DNA of 59,865 nt, from positions 1 to 59,865 of the forward strand of contig ADNK01000579.1 of NCBI GenBank assembly GCA_000320545.1, written 5' to 3'. The notes under the pieces were generated by a model. The model worked only from the letters and a program-made list of their open reading frames with translations, was not told where the DNA came from and ran no database searches. This document shows, piece after piece, positions 49,953 through 59,865 of this stretch. The DNA comes from Bigelowiella natans CCMP2755. Its lineage: Eukaryota; Cercozoa; Chlorarachniophyceae. Made by a program: the position numbers and the translations under genes. The first letter of the stretch is position 1. The number at the start of each line of letters is the position of its first letter.

Positions 49953-50640
49953 TGATGCAGTTGTGCATCATCCCAATGTGGTCATGCACGTCGCGCCTGG
50001 TCATGGCGGACGTGGCGTGGCGCGCATGGGCGCCCATTGTCATCGCATTGGCGCCCACATTGGCGCCTGTTTGGCGGCCCGCTTGGCGCCTGTTGGCAGG
50101 GGGCGCTTGGGACGTGACTGGCTTGAGACGTGACCGGTTGTCATTGTCATTGCGACAAGCGGTTGTCGTGATGTTTGCGACAAGCGGTGACAAGTCAGTC
50201 ACCAAAGGAGGCTGCGACAGGAGCAGCAAGTTTGTTGTCATTGTCATTGAACAAGTCGATGCAGAGGGATTGAACGGAGGGGATTGCCTCCGTTCAGTCG
50301 ACACAGAGGGAAGTGAACGGAGGGGATTGCCTCCGCATCAAATTGAGTCTGGGAGACCGACAGAGAGGGAAGTGAACGGAGGGGATTGCAGTTGGGGAAC
50401 GGCAATCATTCCTCCGTGATTGAGTCAAACGGCGGTGGACCGAAAGGAAGCAGAGGCAGAGATGCGAAGAGGACGAAGAGCAGCAACGACCCTGGGGAGG
50501 TGTCGGTGCGAGGTGGGGAGAGGCAAGACAGCGTCGAGAGGGGTGTTGCCCAATCGGGTGATGTTTCAGACGGAGTTCTGGCATTCGTGATTGTTGAGAC
50601 TGGGCAGGAATCACACCGGCGACGGCGCCGGCAAGTGTTT
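49953..50640 (+). repeat. Putative 3' LTR (unpaired)
   Basis: Begins with TG directly after the polypurine tract, as LTRs do. It contains GGCGC-rich repeats (50010-50110) and a hairpin series at 50272-50390. No second copy was found in the window, so neither the right end nor LTR status could be proved. The 5' partner may have been lost when the element was rearranged. Confidence 0.4.
50272..50390. repeat. Hairpin repeat series
   Basis: GAACGGAGG-GGATTG-CCTCCGTTC at 50272-50295 is a perfect 9-bp stem. CGGAGG-GGATTG-CCTCCG repeats at 50318-50335. A third GAACGGAGGGGATTGC near 50374 lacks the right arm. A GAGGGAAGTGAACGGAGG sequence recurs before the last two. Confidence 0.85.
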
Positions 50641-52975
50641 GGATGATCCTGCATCCTCAGTGTCAATGGGGATTGACACTGGTGCCAATTGTTTGACGTT
50701 TGTTCAATGGTGTTCATCAAAGGTTCAGAATTTCCGTCAATTGTTCCGATGTTGCGCGACGTGTTGCGGGCGCAAGCGCGGCGCAGAGGGACAATTGCAC
50801 TTGTTCTCATTGTTCTCATTGTTCTCAGTTCTCTTGGAAGTTTCAACGAATCACAACTGAAAAAAGCACAGCTTGGAGTTCACGGAGGTGGTGAAACAAG
50901 TTGCACTGTGATTGTGTGTCGTGAGGTGGAACCAAGGGAACGAGCCACCAACGAAGTGAATTGCAAAGGCATGCGATTGGCACCTCTGGACCCACTTGGC
51001 TGTGATGACAATCAATGGAGCAAGTTTGGAAAAAACCACACAGGCACTTGGAAGTGCTGGTGGCAAAGTGGTCAAAATTGAATCAAAGTGTTCAATGGAA
51101 AAGTTTTTGGGGTGTCGATGAGAAATCAGAACGTGGCCAATGAAGTGAGTGATCCTTCGTTTGAACACAACGATCACATCAAAATCACTCACGGTGGTTC
51201 ACGTGACCCCAACGCCCAAAACTGCAAACGATTGTGATGTCAGTCAAGTTGTTGCGTTGAGTGGAATTGCGCGCACGTGTCTGATGCTGATTGGTGGTGG
51301 TGCAAGTCAGCTGGTCAGGCCATGAATTGCAAACACCTTGATCGTGAAACACTGACGATGAAGCAAAAACGCTTGGTGAGCTGTTCTGTCAACCTGAAGC
51401 AACACGATGGACAAAACTCCTGCACGTTCAATGCCATGCTGTCATGAACTCTCACGAAAAATCGTTTGAAAAGTCTGGACGTGAAAGTCTCACTTGCAAC
51501 GTGTCGTGTGGTGTTGTTGGGAAAAACAGAAAAGAGAAGACGTCACGTCAACAGGAACAAAAAAGTTTTTCGTTTTGAAAAACACAAGTTGGGGCTGACC
51601 GTTCACGATGGCGTGCACGACTTGGTTGACAAGTTTGCACCTGAAAAGGTGCAACAAAAAGGTTCATCCACGAAACGCGGATTTGCGGTTCACAACAATC
51701 GTGCTTCACACGTCGACGACAGTGCAACTCAATGGCACACCGCTGGGACAAAATTGGACAAAATCGCACTCCTGCGACATCCGCGCCAAGTTGTTTTGTT
51801 CAGGTGAAATTGCCTCATTTCGTTCAAAATCAATTTTTCGTTCTTTGATTTGGACACGAATTCCAGTCATCAAAATCTTGAAAATTGAATTTCTCCAAAA
51901 CTGGACCATTGCGGCACTCATGGCCAGTGCAGTCATGTGCAGCTTCGCATGCTGCTCCCTGCTAGCCTGTGATGTGTTGCACGAATGCTTGGCGAGCACT
52001 TTGACCTCCCGGTGCACCCCTGCGTGGGGGCAAGTTGCCACATGCTCGACACACGTTTGCTCAATGACAAAATCAAAGAACTGGAGCAGAGAAAAAGGAA
52101 GCAGCGAACAATGCAACAAGTGTTCATTGCAAGTCCACGACAAGTGCAAGTTTGGAACAACAAACCAAGAAAAAAGCAATTGTTTCAAGGCTGTCAAAAA
52201 CCTCAACGTCGTGGAATCCTGTGTCCATCATCAGCAATGACATCGCACCTCACATCAAAACGGTCAATGGTGAATGGATCAAACACTTTCATCGTGGGGA
52301 CGTGAGAGGTTTGCCAATTGAAACGCTTGATGTTCACAAGTGTGAACCCAAAGTTTTCTTTCAGCACGACAGAACACTGTCATTGTCGTTCACAATTGGC
52401 AATTGGCATTGTGTCACGTCTCATCCAGGTTGCAACAGCACGAACGACATTGTTGCTTGCGATCGTGAGTGAAAACAACCGTGAGAAACTCACAAAAACA
52501 AGTGATGAACTTCGTCAAAAAGTTGTCAAAAAAGAACGCACACAAGCGTTTTCAATGATGAAGCCTTGAGAACGAACGAAGTGAACACATCCTGAACGCG
52601 CTGCTGTTGGTGAAGTGAACGATGACACTGTTGGCAATGGCATTGACATCAATGAACGTCAGCGCTGGGCTTCAAAATCAACTTCCAAAGTTCCAGTGTT
52701 TCGAGTGTTTTGATGACTGTGTCAACTGTGACAATCACATCATCGAGGCGTGGGATCTCACAACGTGCGTTGCAATGAGTTTGAATTGCGGTGAAGCTCA
52801 CAGCAATCTTGGAACGTTCACGTTGTCCCGAGGACAATGTGAAGAAGCAAACGCCACGTGTGACACGTGGTGCACACGTCTTCGTTCATGTCAAAGACAC
52901 GAATCACTTCTTCAAATGCGAACACCATGCCAACAGCTCAGATTGCGGATGAGCAATTTGATGCCATCATGAATC
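50641..52975 (+). pseudogene. Decayed cysteine-rich, possibly surface-exposed, protein gene
   Basis: One plus-strand frame runs from 50689 to 52569, broken only by TGA codons (51079, about 51235, 51446, 51805 and later). It has a basic stretch, one membrane helix (IALVLIVLIVLSSLGSF near 50830), then cysteine-rich sequence with a repeated pattern: TWKCWWQSGQN(stop) near 51060 and DWWWCKSAGQAMNC near 51310. Later cysteine clusters lie in other frames (CNKCSLQVHDKC near 52120, NWHCVTSHPGC near 52400, CFECFDDCVNCD near 52700). The layout suggests a type II membrane or secreted protein with Cys/Trp repeats. I recognise no family. Because TAA and TAG cannot occur without TA, TGA is the only stop possible here. 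Confidence 0.4.
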
Positions 52976-53462
52976 GAAACTGTGCGAGACGACACTGCTG
53001 ACTCAAGCTGAAAAAGAAATGCGGACCGCTGCGCACACTGCACGACATCGACGACAAAACACAGGTGCTTTCAAATGCATGAACACGTCATTGCAGAGAC
53101 AAATGGACACAACACGAGCGCTGCAGCCGCTGTTTTGCATGGCTGCATTGGGATGACCATTGAAAAGATTTGATTACTTCATCACATCCGTCTCACAAAC
53201 CATGTGAGCTTGTGTCTTCCATGACACTATCTCCTCGGGTGACATCTGGAAATTTTTCGGTGTCGAAACGGAGCCGAAAGCACCCCTTGATTGTCCCACC
53301 TCCTCACTAAGAGAAAATTTTCTCCCTGGTACACACTTGTGTAGCACATGTTTGTGACATTTCTCCCTGTCCACAATGCAAGCGATCCGCAGCTTGTTTT
53401 CAGAATCCTTGCTAAATTGGAAGCAAACATTCACATTAGGGAAAGCTTGCAATCTGGTGGTT

Positions 53463-54993
53463 TCAATTCGGTATCTGTAGATTCAAAATCTGGGCAAATT
53501 TAGCTTCGAGTGAGGTTTTTTCCTCGACCCACGATGCTTGCTTAACGCTTATGGCCTTGTGATCAATTTTTCCAGCCTTACAGCATTTATAGTAACGAAC
53601 AATCACTTTATCACCCACTTTAAAAGGCTTGTACTCCACATGCCCTTTCATAAAAAAGACGTCTGTGGTCCCATACTGATACACTACATCCTGTTTGAGA
53701 GGTAGGCCAACATCCACTGTTCCACTCTCTTGGCCTTTCTGAGTCTTTATTTCCCCTTTCGACACATAAATTTTTTTTGAAAATTTCCAACCTTTTGTGT
53801 ATTTTGCCGGATATAAATTGAGTGCTTTGTGTGGAAGATTTCGTGGGTTGGGTGGTGTTCGACCGGGTGGTGTAATACTGGGTAGTGTAAGACCGGGTGG
53901 AGGACGGTACGAAGGCCAAATTCCAACCACTTTAAATTGCTCGTAGAGAGTTGGTTTGCTTGTGATGACATAGATGGAGATCCCATTGTTGCGCAATGCT
54001 GATAGGGTGTTTACGAAACCTGAATTTCCTGTAATGATTCCAATCGGTGCTTTTCCAAGTGCAGCTTTACCTTTTCCAGCTTTACCTTTTCCCGCTATAT
54101 CCGCCATCATCTTTATTTTCGCGACATCAGGTTTATTACTGTAACTGGGCTCGGGTTTGACTCCAGCGTTCTGAAGGTGGTTGAGACAATTTGTATTGGT
54201 CTTAGCCCACCGATTTGCGTAATAAGCTTGAACTTGAACCGTGTATTGCGGGAGAGCGCTCTGTTTGTATTCCTGTTGAAAGCCCTCCAACATTTTATCC
54301 TTTATTTCTTTGACTACGTCGACTTCGAGGCGATTCGGTGGAGGAGGACAACTTTCGATATGCCAAAAGACATGAAGCACTTTGTCAATAGGGTTAGGGT
54401 TAGGGTTATGCTCAGAATATTCTCGTTTAAATGTGAATGAAATTCTGGGGTAGCTTTTGTATGGGTCTACGATTGTTATTTTTGTCCCGTCTCCTATTTT
54501 CCTGTAAAATTAAGAATAAAATAACCAAACGATTAGGGGATTATACATATGTTGGTTGTTATGTTCATGGTAAAGATTTTCTCGTTGTTTCATGAACTCT
54601 TTGAGAAAATACATGAATGTATTTGAATAGTTCCTTCAACGTGTCGAATTGCCACCATGAAAGAATTTCAAATGATATACTTCAAGAAATCTTGATGTAA
54701 AAGACTGCTATGATTTTATTGTGAAAGTCTCTATAAGTTTTTTTTGTAAAATCCCAAGTACCGAAGGTTATACGGCATTGTCTCGCAAACAATGAGCATG
54801 ATATAGTTCCAGAAAAAAAATAAATTTGAAACCTTTTCTCGCCAGCTTTCATCCATATTTTCTCGGAGTTTAATCGAGTACCATTTTGACTATTATTCTC
54901 TATCCATGCCTTATTAGCAATTGTTATTAGATTGTTAATATGTGCTTATTATGTGCGGATGAGGATAAACTAACAATCGATGTTAGAGGGAGA

Positions 54994-55043
<50 letters not shown>

Positions 55044-55436
55044 ATGAGTGTGTTTTTGTGTCGAGGAAATTTGTATTTGATACAAGTATTATGATTCGAG
55101 AAAACGACACATTGATTGGCATCTTACTGCCGGTATCATGATTTTGACTAACATGTCGTTAGGGAGAATCATATTCATTTTAGTATGCCAACTTTAATAC
55201 CTCTTCAACTCCGTCTTTGACTAATGTGAAAAGCCGAATATGTTGACGGCTAATGCGCATACATTCAGGAAACTGTGGGAACTGGTCGCGACCAAGCATG
55301 AATTCGTTCTCCTTTCCATCTTTTGAAACATAAGACAAACCAGATACAAACAATCAGACATGCTCAAATGTGGCAATTCTACACAAACATACAAGTCTAA
55401 ACGGTACATACATGAACATAAATATGGCATAATATT

Positions 55437-55467
<31 letters not shown>

Positions 55468-55472
55468 TGTGT

Positions 55473-55514
<42 letters not shown>

Positions 55515-55866
55515 AAATATATGAAGAGAGCTTTGGATAAAAGAAACAGGGAGTGTGGAATATACAAGCTAATAGTTGGCAAACAAAGAACATGTGAATT
55601 CTCCCTTTCTTCTACTCGCGTGTCATATCCATTACGTCGCTCCAAATCGATGGTTTCATAACTTTGTTTGTCCTCAGATTCGAGATATCCCCATCTGTCC
55701 GGAATGGGTACCGTTTCTTCTTCTCTGCGCGAAAGGGAAGGGTTACCTTCCTTCGAATCCATGGAAACTGGAATAGAGTTGACATTTTTTCCATCTTGAG
55801 ATTATGAGTTTATACGTACCATCACGCTGGGTACGTACCTTTTTGAGGTCCAGCTCTACTCTGCAT
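53463..55866 (-). CDS. FHA domain plus NYN (MARF1-like) domain protein
   Basis: Exons read right to left: 55866-55839 (MQSRAGPQK), 55794-about 55592 (charged linker), 55319-55201, 54910-54833 and 54501-53463 (TGA); the join between exons 2 and 3 is not settled. Exons 3-5 form an FHA phosphothreonine-binding domain: FMLGRDQFP, RISRQHIRLF, then NNSQNGTRLNSEKIW, then KIGDGTKITIVDP. The last exon adds a NYN/PIN-type region: VFWHIESCPPPP, NAGVKPEPSYSNKPDVAKIK, GIITGNSGFVNTLSALRNNG. Active NYN nucleases normally have FWDIEN and GDRDF; here the aspartates are His, Asn and Gly, so the fold is probably an inactive RNA-binding version. A proline-rich hinge and a basic ~120-residue tail follow. FHA suggests phosphorylation-controlled recruitment, in DNA repair or RNA control; this is inference. 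Confidence 0.78.
54389..54408 (-). repeat. Short interstitial telomeric repeat inside a coding exon
   Basis: TAGGGTTAGGGTTAGGGTTA on the plus strand lies in frame inside the FHA-NYN last exon, encoding HNPNPNPID between the FHA and NYN domains. Its orientation is opposite to the chromosome-end telomere. Confidence 0.9.
54988..55042. repeat. (GA)n microsatellite
   Basis: About 55 bp of GAGAGA in an intron of the FHA-NYN gene. A (TA)n run at 55443-55467 followed by (TG)n at 55468-55513 lies in the next intron. Confidence 0.95.
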
Positions 55867-56499
55867 GCTCACTTCACCGTCTTTGGCGTTTTTTTGGGCG
55901 TGGTCGACTGGTGTTCTTTGGAATCGTCAACTGTAGCGCAATTGCTATAGCGTGGTCCGTGGTGCAGGTGTGGTGTGCAGATAAATATCAGTGTCCCAAG
56001 ATTTGGTGTTAATACTACAGCGACAGGCATTCAGACGCAATTTTCCCCCTTAACCTCACTACTTTGAACATAAATCTAAGGTCGCTGACCACGAATGGAT
56101 TGCGTTATTACCACTAGACTACTACTACTACTACTTCTATGTAGCCGGCTGCTGCTGCTGCTGCTGCTGCTGTAACGAACGGACGTAACCGCATAGATCT
56201 AGATCTAGATAGATCTATAATAGATCTAATAGATCTACTACTACGCTCGTAGATCTAGATCTAGATGATGTCGTCTACGTAGATCTACCACGAGTAATAG
56301 AAAATAATACTAAAACCCACTTTCAACAAATAATAGAGGCAATTTTATCCCAGTGACATCTGAAACAAAATATTTTTGTTGGTGTTGGCTTTTGAATACG
56401 TACGACAATGCATTAGGTATTATATTTGGGCATATCGCCCTATGATTAATCAATAACAGGGAGAAAGTATTTCGTCACAACAAAGAAGCACTTCGAAGA
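55867..56499. promoter_or_regulatory. Divergent intergenic region with AGATCT palindrome cluster
   Basis: Separates the FHA-NYN gene (minus) from the MOCS3-like gene (plus), so both promoters should be here. At 56195-56286 about eight copies of the palindrome AGATCT occur, several overlapping as AGATCTAGATCT, next to a (GCT)n run at 56149-56172. No other element was recognised. Confidence 0.6.
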
Positions 56500-58582
56500 A
56501 TGGAGGGGACGACGACGTGCATGGGTAACTATCGTATGATGATTGGATCGTGTACTATGCGTCAAAAGACCCACTCTGAATAGTGACATTTTTCATCACA
56601 ACGCTAACATTATTATGGTGATTTGTTAGAATGCGAACGCCTCCGCAGAAGGATTAAAGAACTCGAAGCGGAAGTGCACTGTCTGCGAATGAAGCATGAA
56701 AATACACCCCCCTCAAGACAATACGATTCAAATTCCTGTAAAGGCATAGTGCTTGAAAGCGGTCACCTACATAACTTATCAAACGATGCGATTAAAAGGT
56801 GCAGCTTTTTTGTACACGATGAATTCCACGTTCGTGTTCTGAGGCACTTCCTCCTTCGTAATAAATTCGAACCCCCTCGCAATACAAGGTATGGGCGACA
56901 GATAATCTTGAAGAAGATCGGGGTTCACGGACAAGCTCGAATATCCAACACGAAGGTGTTACAAAGTTGGATGAGGAAGCACTTGCTATCACCGTCAGCA
57001 GATATGAATTGTTTGGCATATTGGTTCTTCTTCATCATTCTTCTTTCTCAGGTGCTCGTAGTTGGAGCTGGAGGTCTAGGATCGACTGCCTGCCTTTACA
57101 TGGCGGCAGCAGGAGTCCATACTCTTGGTCAGTGTATATTGTCAGATTAATGCATCACATCACACTCTTCACATATGATTTTACTTATCCACAGTTGATA
57201 GTTTCTTGTGTGTACCAAAGGAGTTGTAGACCATGATATAATAGAAATGAGCAACCTTCATCGCCAAATCATTTACAGGTATTGGGTACTGCCATAGCCG
57301 CGTTCTGAATTATTTGATTCGATATTTACTTGTTATTATATGCTTACCACACTGCTTTGTGTCTTCGTGGATAACGATAGTGCCAAATGGGTTGGCCAAA
57401 GTAAAGCTAAAATGGCAGCCCGTCGTTGTAAAGAGCTAAATCCGAAAATTAATGTAAAAGCATACCCACATGCTCTCGATGAAAAGTAAGAAGCACAAAG
57501 TAGTAGTAGTAGTAGTAGTAGTATCAAATGAACAAATATATTCAGAGCTTGGGGGTGAGTATGAATGGAGAGTATTGCCTCTGCAGTGGTATATAAATGT
57601 GCAATGCAAAGAAGAGAAAGAAGAGGAGGGACAATGGAATATATCATCTTGAGAATTGAATATGTTAATATGATAGTGTTGTTTAACGGTTGGCGCTGCT
57701 ATGATTCAGAAATGCGTTCAATCTTGCTCAAGAATATGATATTTTATTGGACTGCACTGACAATGTAATACTGTAGTACTAGCAAGAATATGATATTTTA
57801 TTTAAATGCTCTGACAATGTAATAATACTATAGAACTACACCGTATTACTTCCCTCAGTGAAGTCCTTCTCTCACAACTCAAATGCATAAATTACAACTC
57901 ACCGTGAACAACAACTGATATGGATAAACCAATAACCTTGATTTTTCCCTCCATCTTCCTTCCGAACAAAAAATCAGCAGCAGCAGACACTATCCAATAG
58001 TATCGTGCTAATATTATCAACTTATTTCCCTTCTTCTCCTCTTTGTCTTCTTCCTTTTCTTTTTCCTTATTCTTCTTCTTGTTGTTATTAACATAATTGT
58101 ACATAATCTAGACCAAAAGTCGTTACCTCATTGGAAGGGCTGCAAGCAAGTTCAGGAAACCAGTTGTCATGGGGGCCGCACAGCGCATGGATGGGTTTGA
58201 TCCTTTATATCGTTCATCTTGCCATTGTTGTTGTTTGTTGTTGCTGAAAGAAAGTGAAGTATACTCTCCAATCAAATTCTTCGATCACTATTATTATATA
58301 AGTAGTAGCTTATATTGATAATCATCAGGCAAGTTGCTCTACTTGGTCATGGAGGACCTTGTTATCGTTGTATGTACCCAAATCCGAAATCACGGGTTGA
58401 AGCACGTTGTTCTGATACCGGAGTCCTTGGGGTAGGTGAGCAGTAGTAGGTGTAGTTAGTAGAATTGCATCATCATTGTCTTTGGTTAGCAGTATTAGGA
58501 GTTGTAGTTATTAGAATTGCATCATCATTTTTTTTGCTGCGCCAAGTTATTACCACTCCTCCTCCTCCTCCACCTCCTCCTC

Positions 58583-58616
<34 letters not shown>

Positions 58617-58872
58617 GGTAAATAGAGTAGCATTTTTTTCATAATAAAAGGACAATACTCACCAGCGTGGATGTGGATATTATACGATGCTTCTTTATTA
58701 CTTTCTGCCCCCCCCCCCCCCAGGTGTTGTTGCTGGTGTTGCTGTTCCTCTTTTTCCTCCCCCTTTATTAGAGTAGAGTATAAAATTAATCGCATCTTTG
58801 AATCATTCCAAGGTTATTCCGGGTATCGTTGGATGCTTGCAAGCACTGATGGCTTTGAATTGGTGAATGTAG

Positions 58873-58910
<38 letters not shown>

Positions 58911-59773
58911 CAACGACAAGAATAAGAAGAATGATGATACGAATGAGGTCCAAGGAGTTCTAAGTACTAAGGGGGGGTTAGAATATATTGTGTGAGTAAT
59001 AATAGTAAGTACTATATAAAATGGAAACAGTAGTGTTCCCCTCCATCGTTATCAATCTGCTACTCATTCGCACTTTACTAGTTAGTTATATATTTCTGCT
59101 ATATATCTCAACAACGTTTACCCGAATGAATGAATGGCGCTCTCTGCATAAAGAACAATTACAATACTAGTTAGAGCAGCGAACAATCATTATAACAAAC
59201 AACGATAATCATGATGCTGGCCCACACACCAAGTTATCAAACAATCAATGGATGATGATAAATAACCAACAAAAGGATCATTTCGGAAGAAGCGGCACCA
59301 GAGCAGAAGGATGTAAATAATAATGATAATAATAATAATAATAAATAAGGATGATGACAGACAGACAGACAGACAGACAGCACTAGTAGCCTATTACTAG
59401 CAAACGTATCATCAAGGTACTAACATACTAGTTCCCTAACATGATATACGTGTGTTGTACTATTCAAGGTGGTGGTGGTGCCTACTACTACTACTACTAC
59501 CACGAGCAGCACTCTAACCAATCCTTCCTCGAGCTGTAGTACCAACGGAATGATGATGAGAAAGAAGAAAAAGAGAGATAGGAGGAAATTACTTGTCATT
59601 GACGGATCAAACATGAGGTAGTATAGTACTAATAGTAGCTACTATTTACTATACTTCTACTAGTTGCATTTATGTCCGGGTGATGGTGGTGATGATGGTT
59701 TTTATGCTACTACTACTACTACTACTACTACTAATAATAATAATAATAATGATAATAATGCATTTATGTGGCA

Positions 59774-59806
<33 letters not shown>

Positions 59807-59865
59807 CTGGTTTACGGTGGAAGAGCTGCACCTTCTTTCTTCCCTCCTCCTCCTCCTCCTCCTCC
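56500..59865 (+). CDS. MOCS3/UBA4-type E1-like adenylyltransferase (3' end outside window)
   Basis: Activates the C-terminus of a ubiquitin-like sulfur carrier (URM1, MOCS2A) for tRNA thiolation or molybdopterin synthesis. Exons: 56500-56524, 56630-56798, 56889-56955, 57052-57127, 57230-57278, 57381-57485, 57710-57764, 58112-58194, 58329-58431 and 58813-58862. The N-terminus is a short coiled coil (ERLRRRIKELEAEVHCLRM) as in MOCS3. Then come RYGRQIILKKIGVHGQ, the nucleotide loop VLVVGAGGLGSTACLYMAAA, HDIIEMSNLHRQIIY, AKWVGQSKAKMAARRCKELN, DILLDCTDN, SRYLIGRAASKFRKPVV, the zinc cysteines CYRC, the ARCSDTGVLG loop with the usual catalytic cysteine region, and VIPGIVGCLQALMALN. The residues expected before HDIIEM (usually G-x-VD) are not cleanly found. 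The second zinc CxxC and any rhodanese domain were not seen before the window ends. Confidence 0.88.
57783..57827. repeat. Partial duplicate of MOCS3 exon 7 end and splice donor
   Basis: CAAGAATATGATATTTTAT followed by ten unlike bases and TGACAATGTAATA repeats the last ~40 nt of exon 7 and its donor about 54 bp downstream. In the copy the GGACTGCAC of the DCTDN motif is altered, so it cannot encode a normal product. Confidence 0.8.
58863..59865. other. Intron or 3' region of the MOCS3-like gene, microsatellite-rich
   Basis: Contains (TA)n at 58878-58907, (ATA)n at 59324-59345, a (GACA)n run at 59357-59381, (TAC)n at 59482-59500 and 59706-59732, (GAT)n at 59775-59806 and (CCT)n at the window end. 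No further exon of the MOCS3-like gene was recognised. Confidence 0.6.

Larger units (their letters stand above)
39746..53165. mobile_element. Composite transposable-element island lacking TA dinucleotides
   Basis: About 13.4 kb bounded by ordinary TA-containing DNA on both sides. It contains gag-, protease- and reverse-transcriptase-like frames on the minus strand, a CACTA/tnp2-type transposase on the plus strand, RNase H and integrase relics on the plus strand, a polypurine tract and a decayed cysteine-rich frame. I read every line and found a single TA (GCTAGC near 51963). Consequently there are no TAA or TAG codons in any frame and no tyrosine codons. CA and TG steps are correspondingly common. 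Confidence 0.85.

Noticed and set aside
49953-50640. A complete LTR retrotransposon with paired LTRs
   Set aside because: Only one LTR-like start after a polypurine tract is visible. No matching 5' copy or primer-binding site was found, and the element is split and inverted.
50689-52569. Stop-codon reassignment (TGA read as an amino acid) across the genome
   Set aside because: The P5A ATPase, U-box, histone-fold and FHA-NYN genes all end naturally at TGA. TGA-only interruptions here follow from the absence of TA.

Overview
This is the left end of a nuclear eukaryotic chromosome. It opens with about 390 bp of CCCTAA telomere repeat (TTAGGG on the other strand). The genes have many introns, some exons are only 25-60 nt, and most introns and spacers are packed with microsatellites. 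TTAGGG telomeres argue against most plants and ciliates. I cannot name the organism; the gene set (prominin, P5A ATPase, MOCS3/UBA4, FHA-NYN protein) fits a protist or alga.

Layout: 1-2061 is telomere and decayed subtelomere. 2062-5105 (-) is a U-box/ankyrin E3 ligase. 7.3-15.1 kb (+) is microsatellite-rich sequence with one or two many-exon genes I cannot name. 15.15-16.64 kb is a compositional island. 16667-19676 (-) is an 816-residue prominin. It is divergent to 20843-22185 (+), a 283-residue histone-fold protein of the CHRAC/POLE4/NF-YC type. 22.3-22.9 kb is a second partial island. 23000-38774 (-) is one huge P5A-type ATPase gene. 39746-53165 is a 13.4-kb composite transposable-element island holding two halves of a Ty3/gypsy-like element in opposite orientation, a CACTA/tnp2-type transposase gene with seven exons, and a decayed cysteine-rich gene. 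53463-55866 (-) is an FHA-NYN gene. 56500 to the window end (+) is a MOCS3/UBA4 E1-like gene.

The most unusual observation is that the 39746-53165 island has essentially no TA dinucleotide on either strand. Reading every line I found one (in GCTAGC near 51963), where roughly 800-900 would be expected from its base composition. The flanking DNA is rich in TA. Every protein in the island therefore lacks tyrosine: the reverse transcriptase YxDD motif reads HVDD, and the 873-residue transposase has no Tyr although its seven exons join in frame. The decaying telomere repeats at 391-580 show the likely mutation: CCCTAA units that lost their TA became CCCTGA (TA to TG) or CCCCAA (TA to CA). This looks like a TpA-directed transition process, opposite in direction to fungal RIP, or strong selection against TpA, acting on repeats and subtelomeres but not on single-copy genes.

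Exon joins were worked out by hand from GT/AG sites, reading phase and family resemblance. No alignment or search was run.
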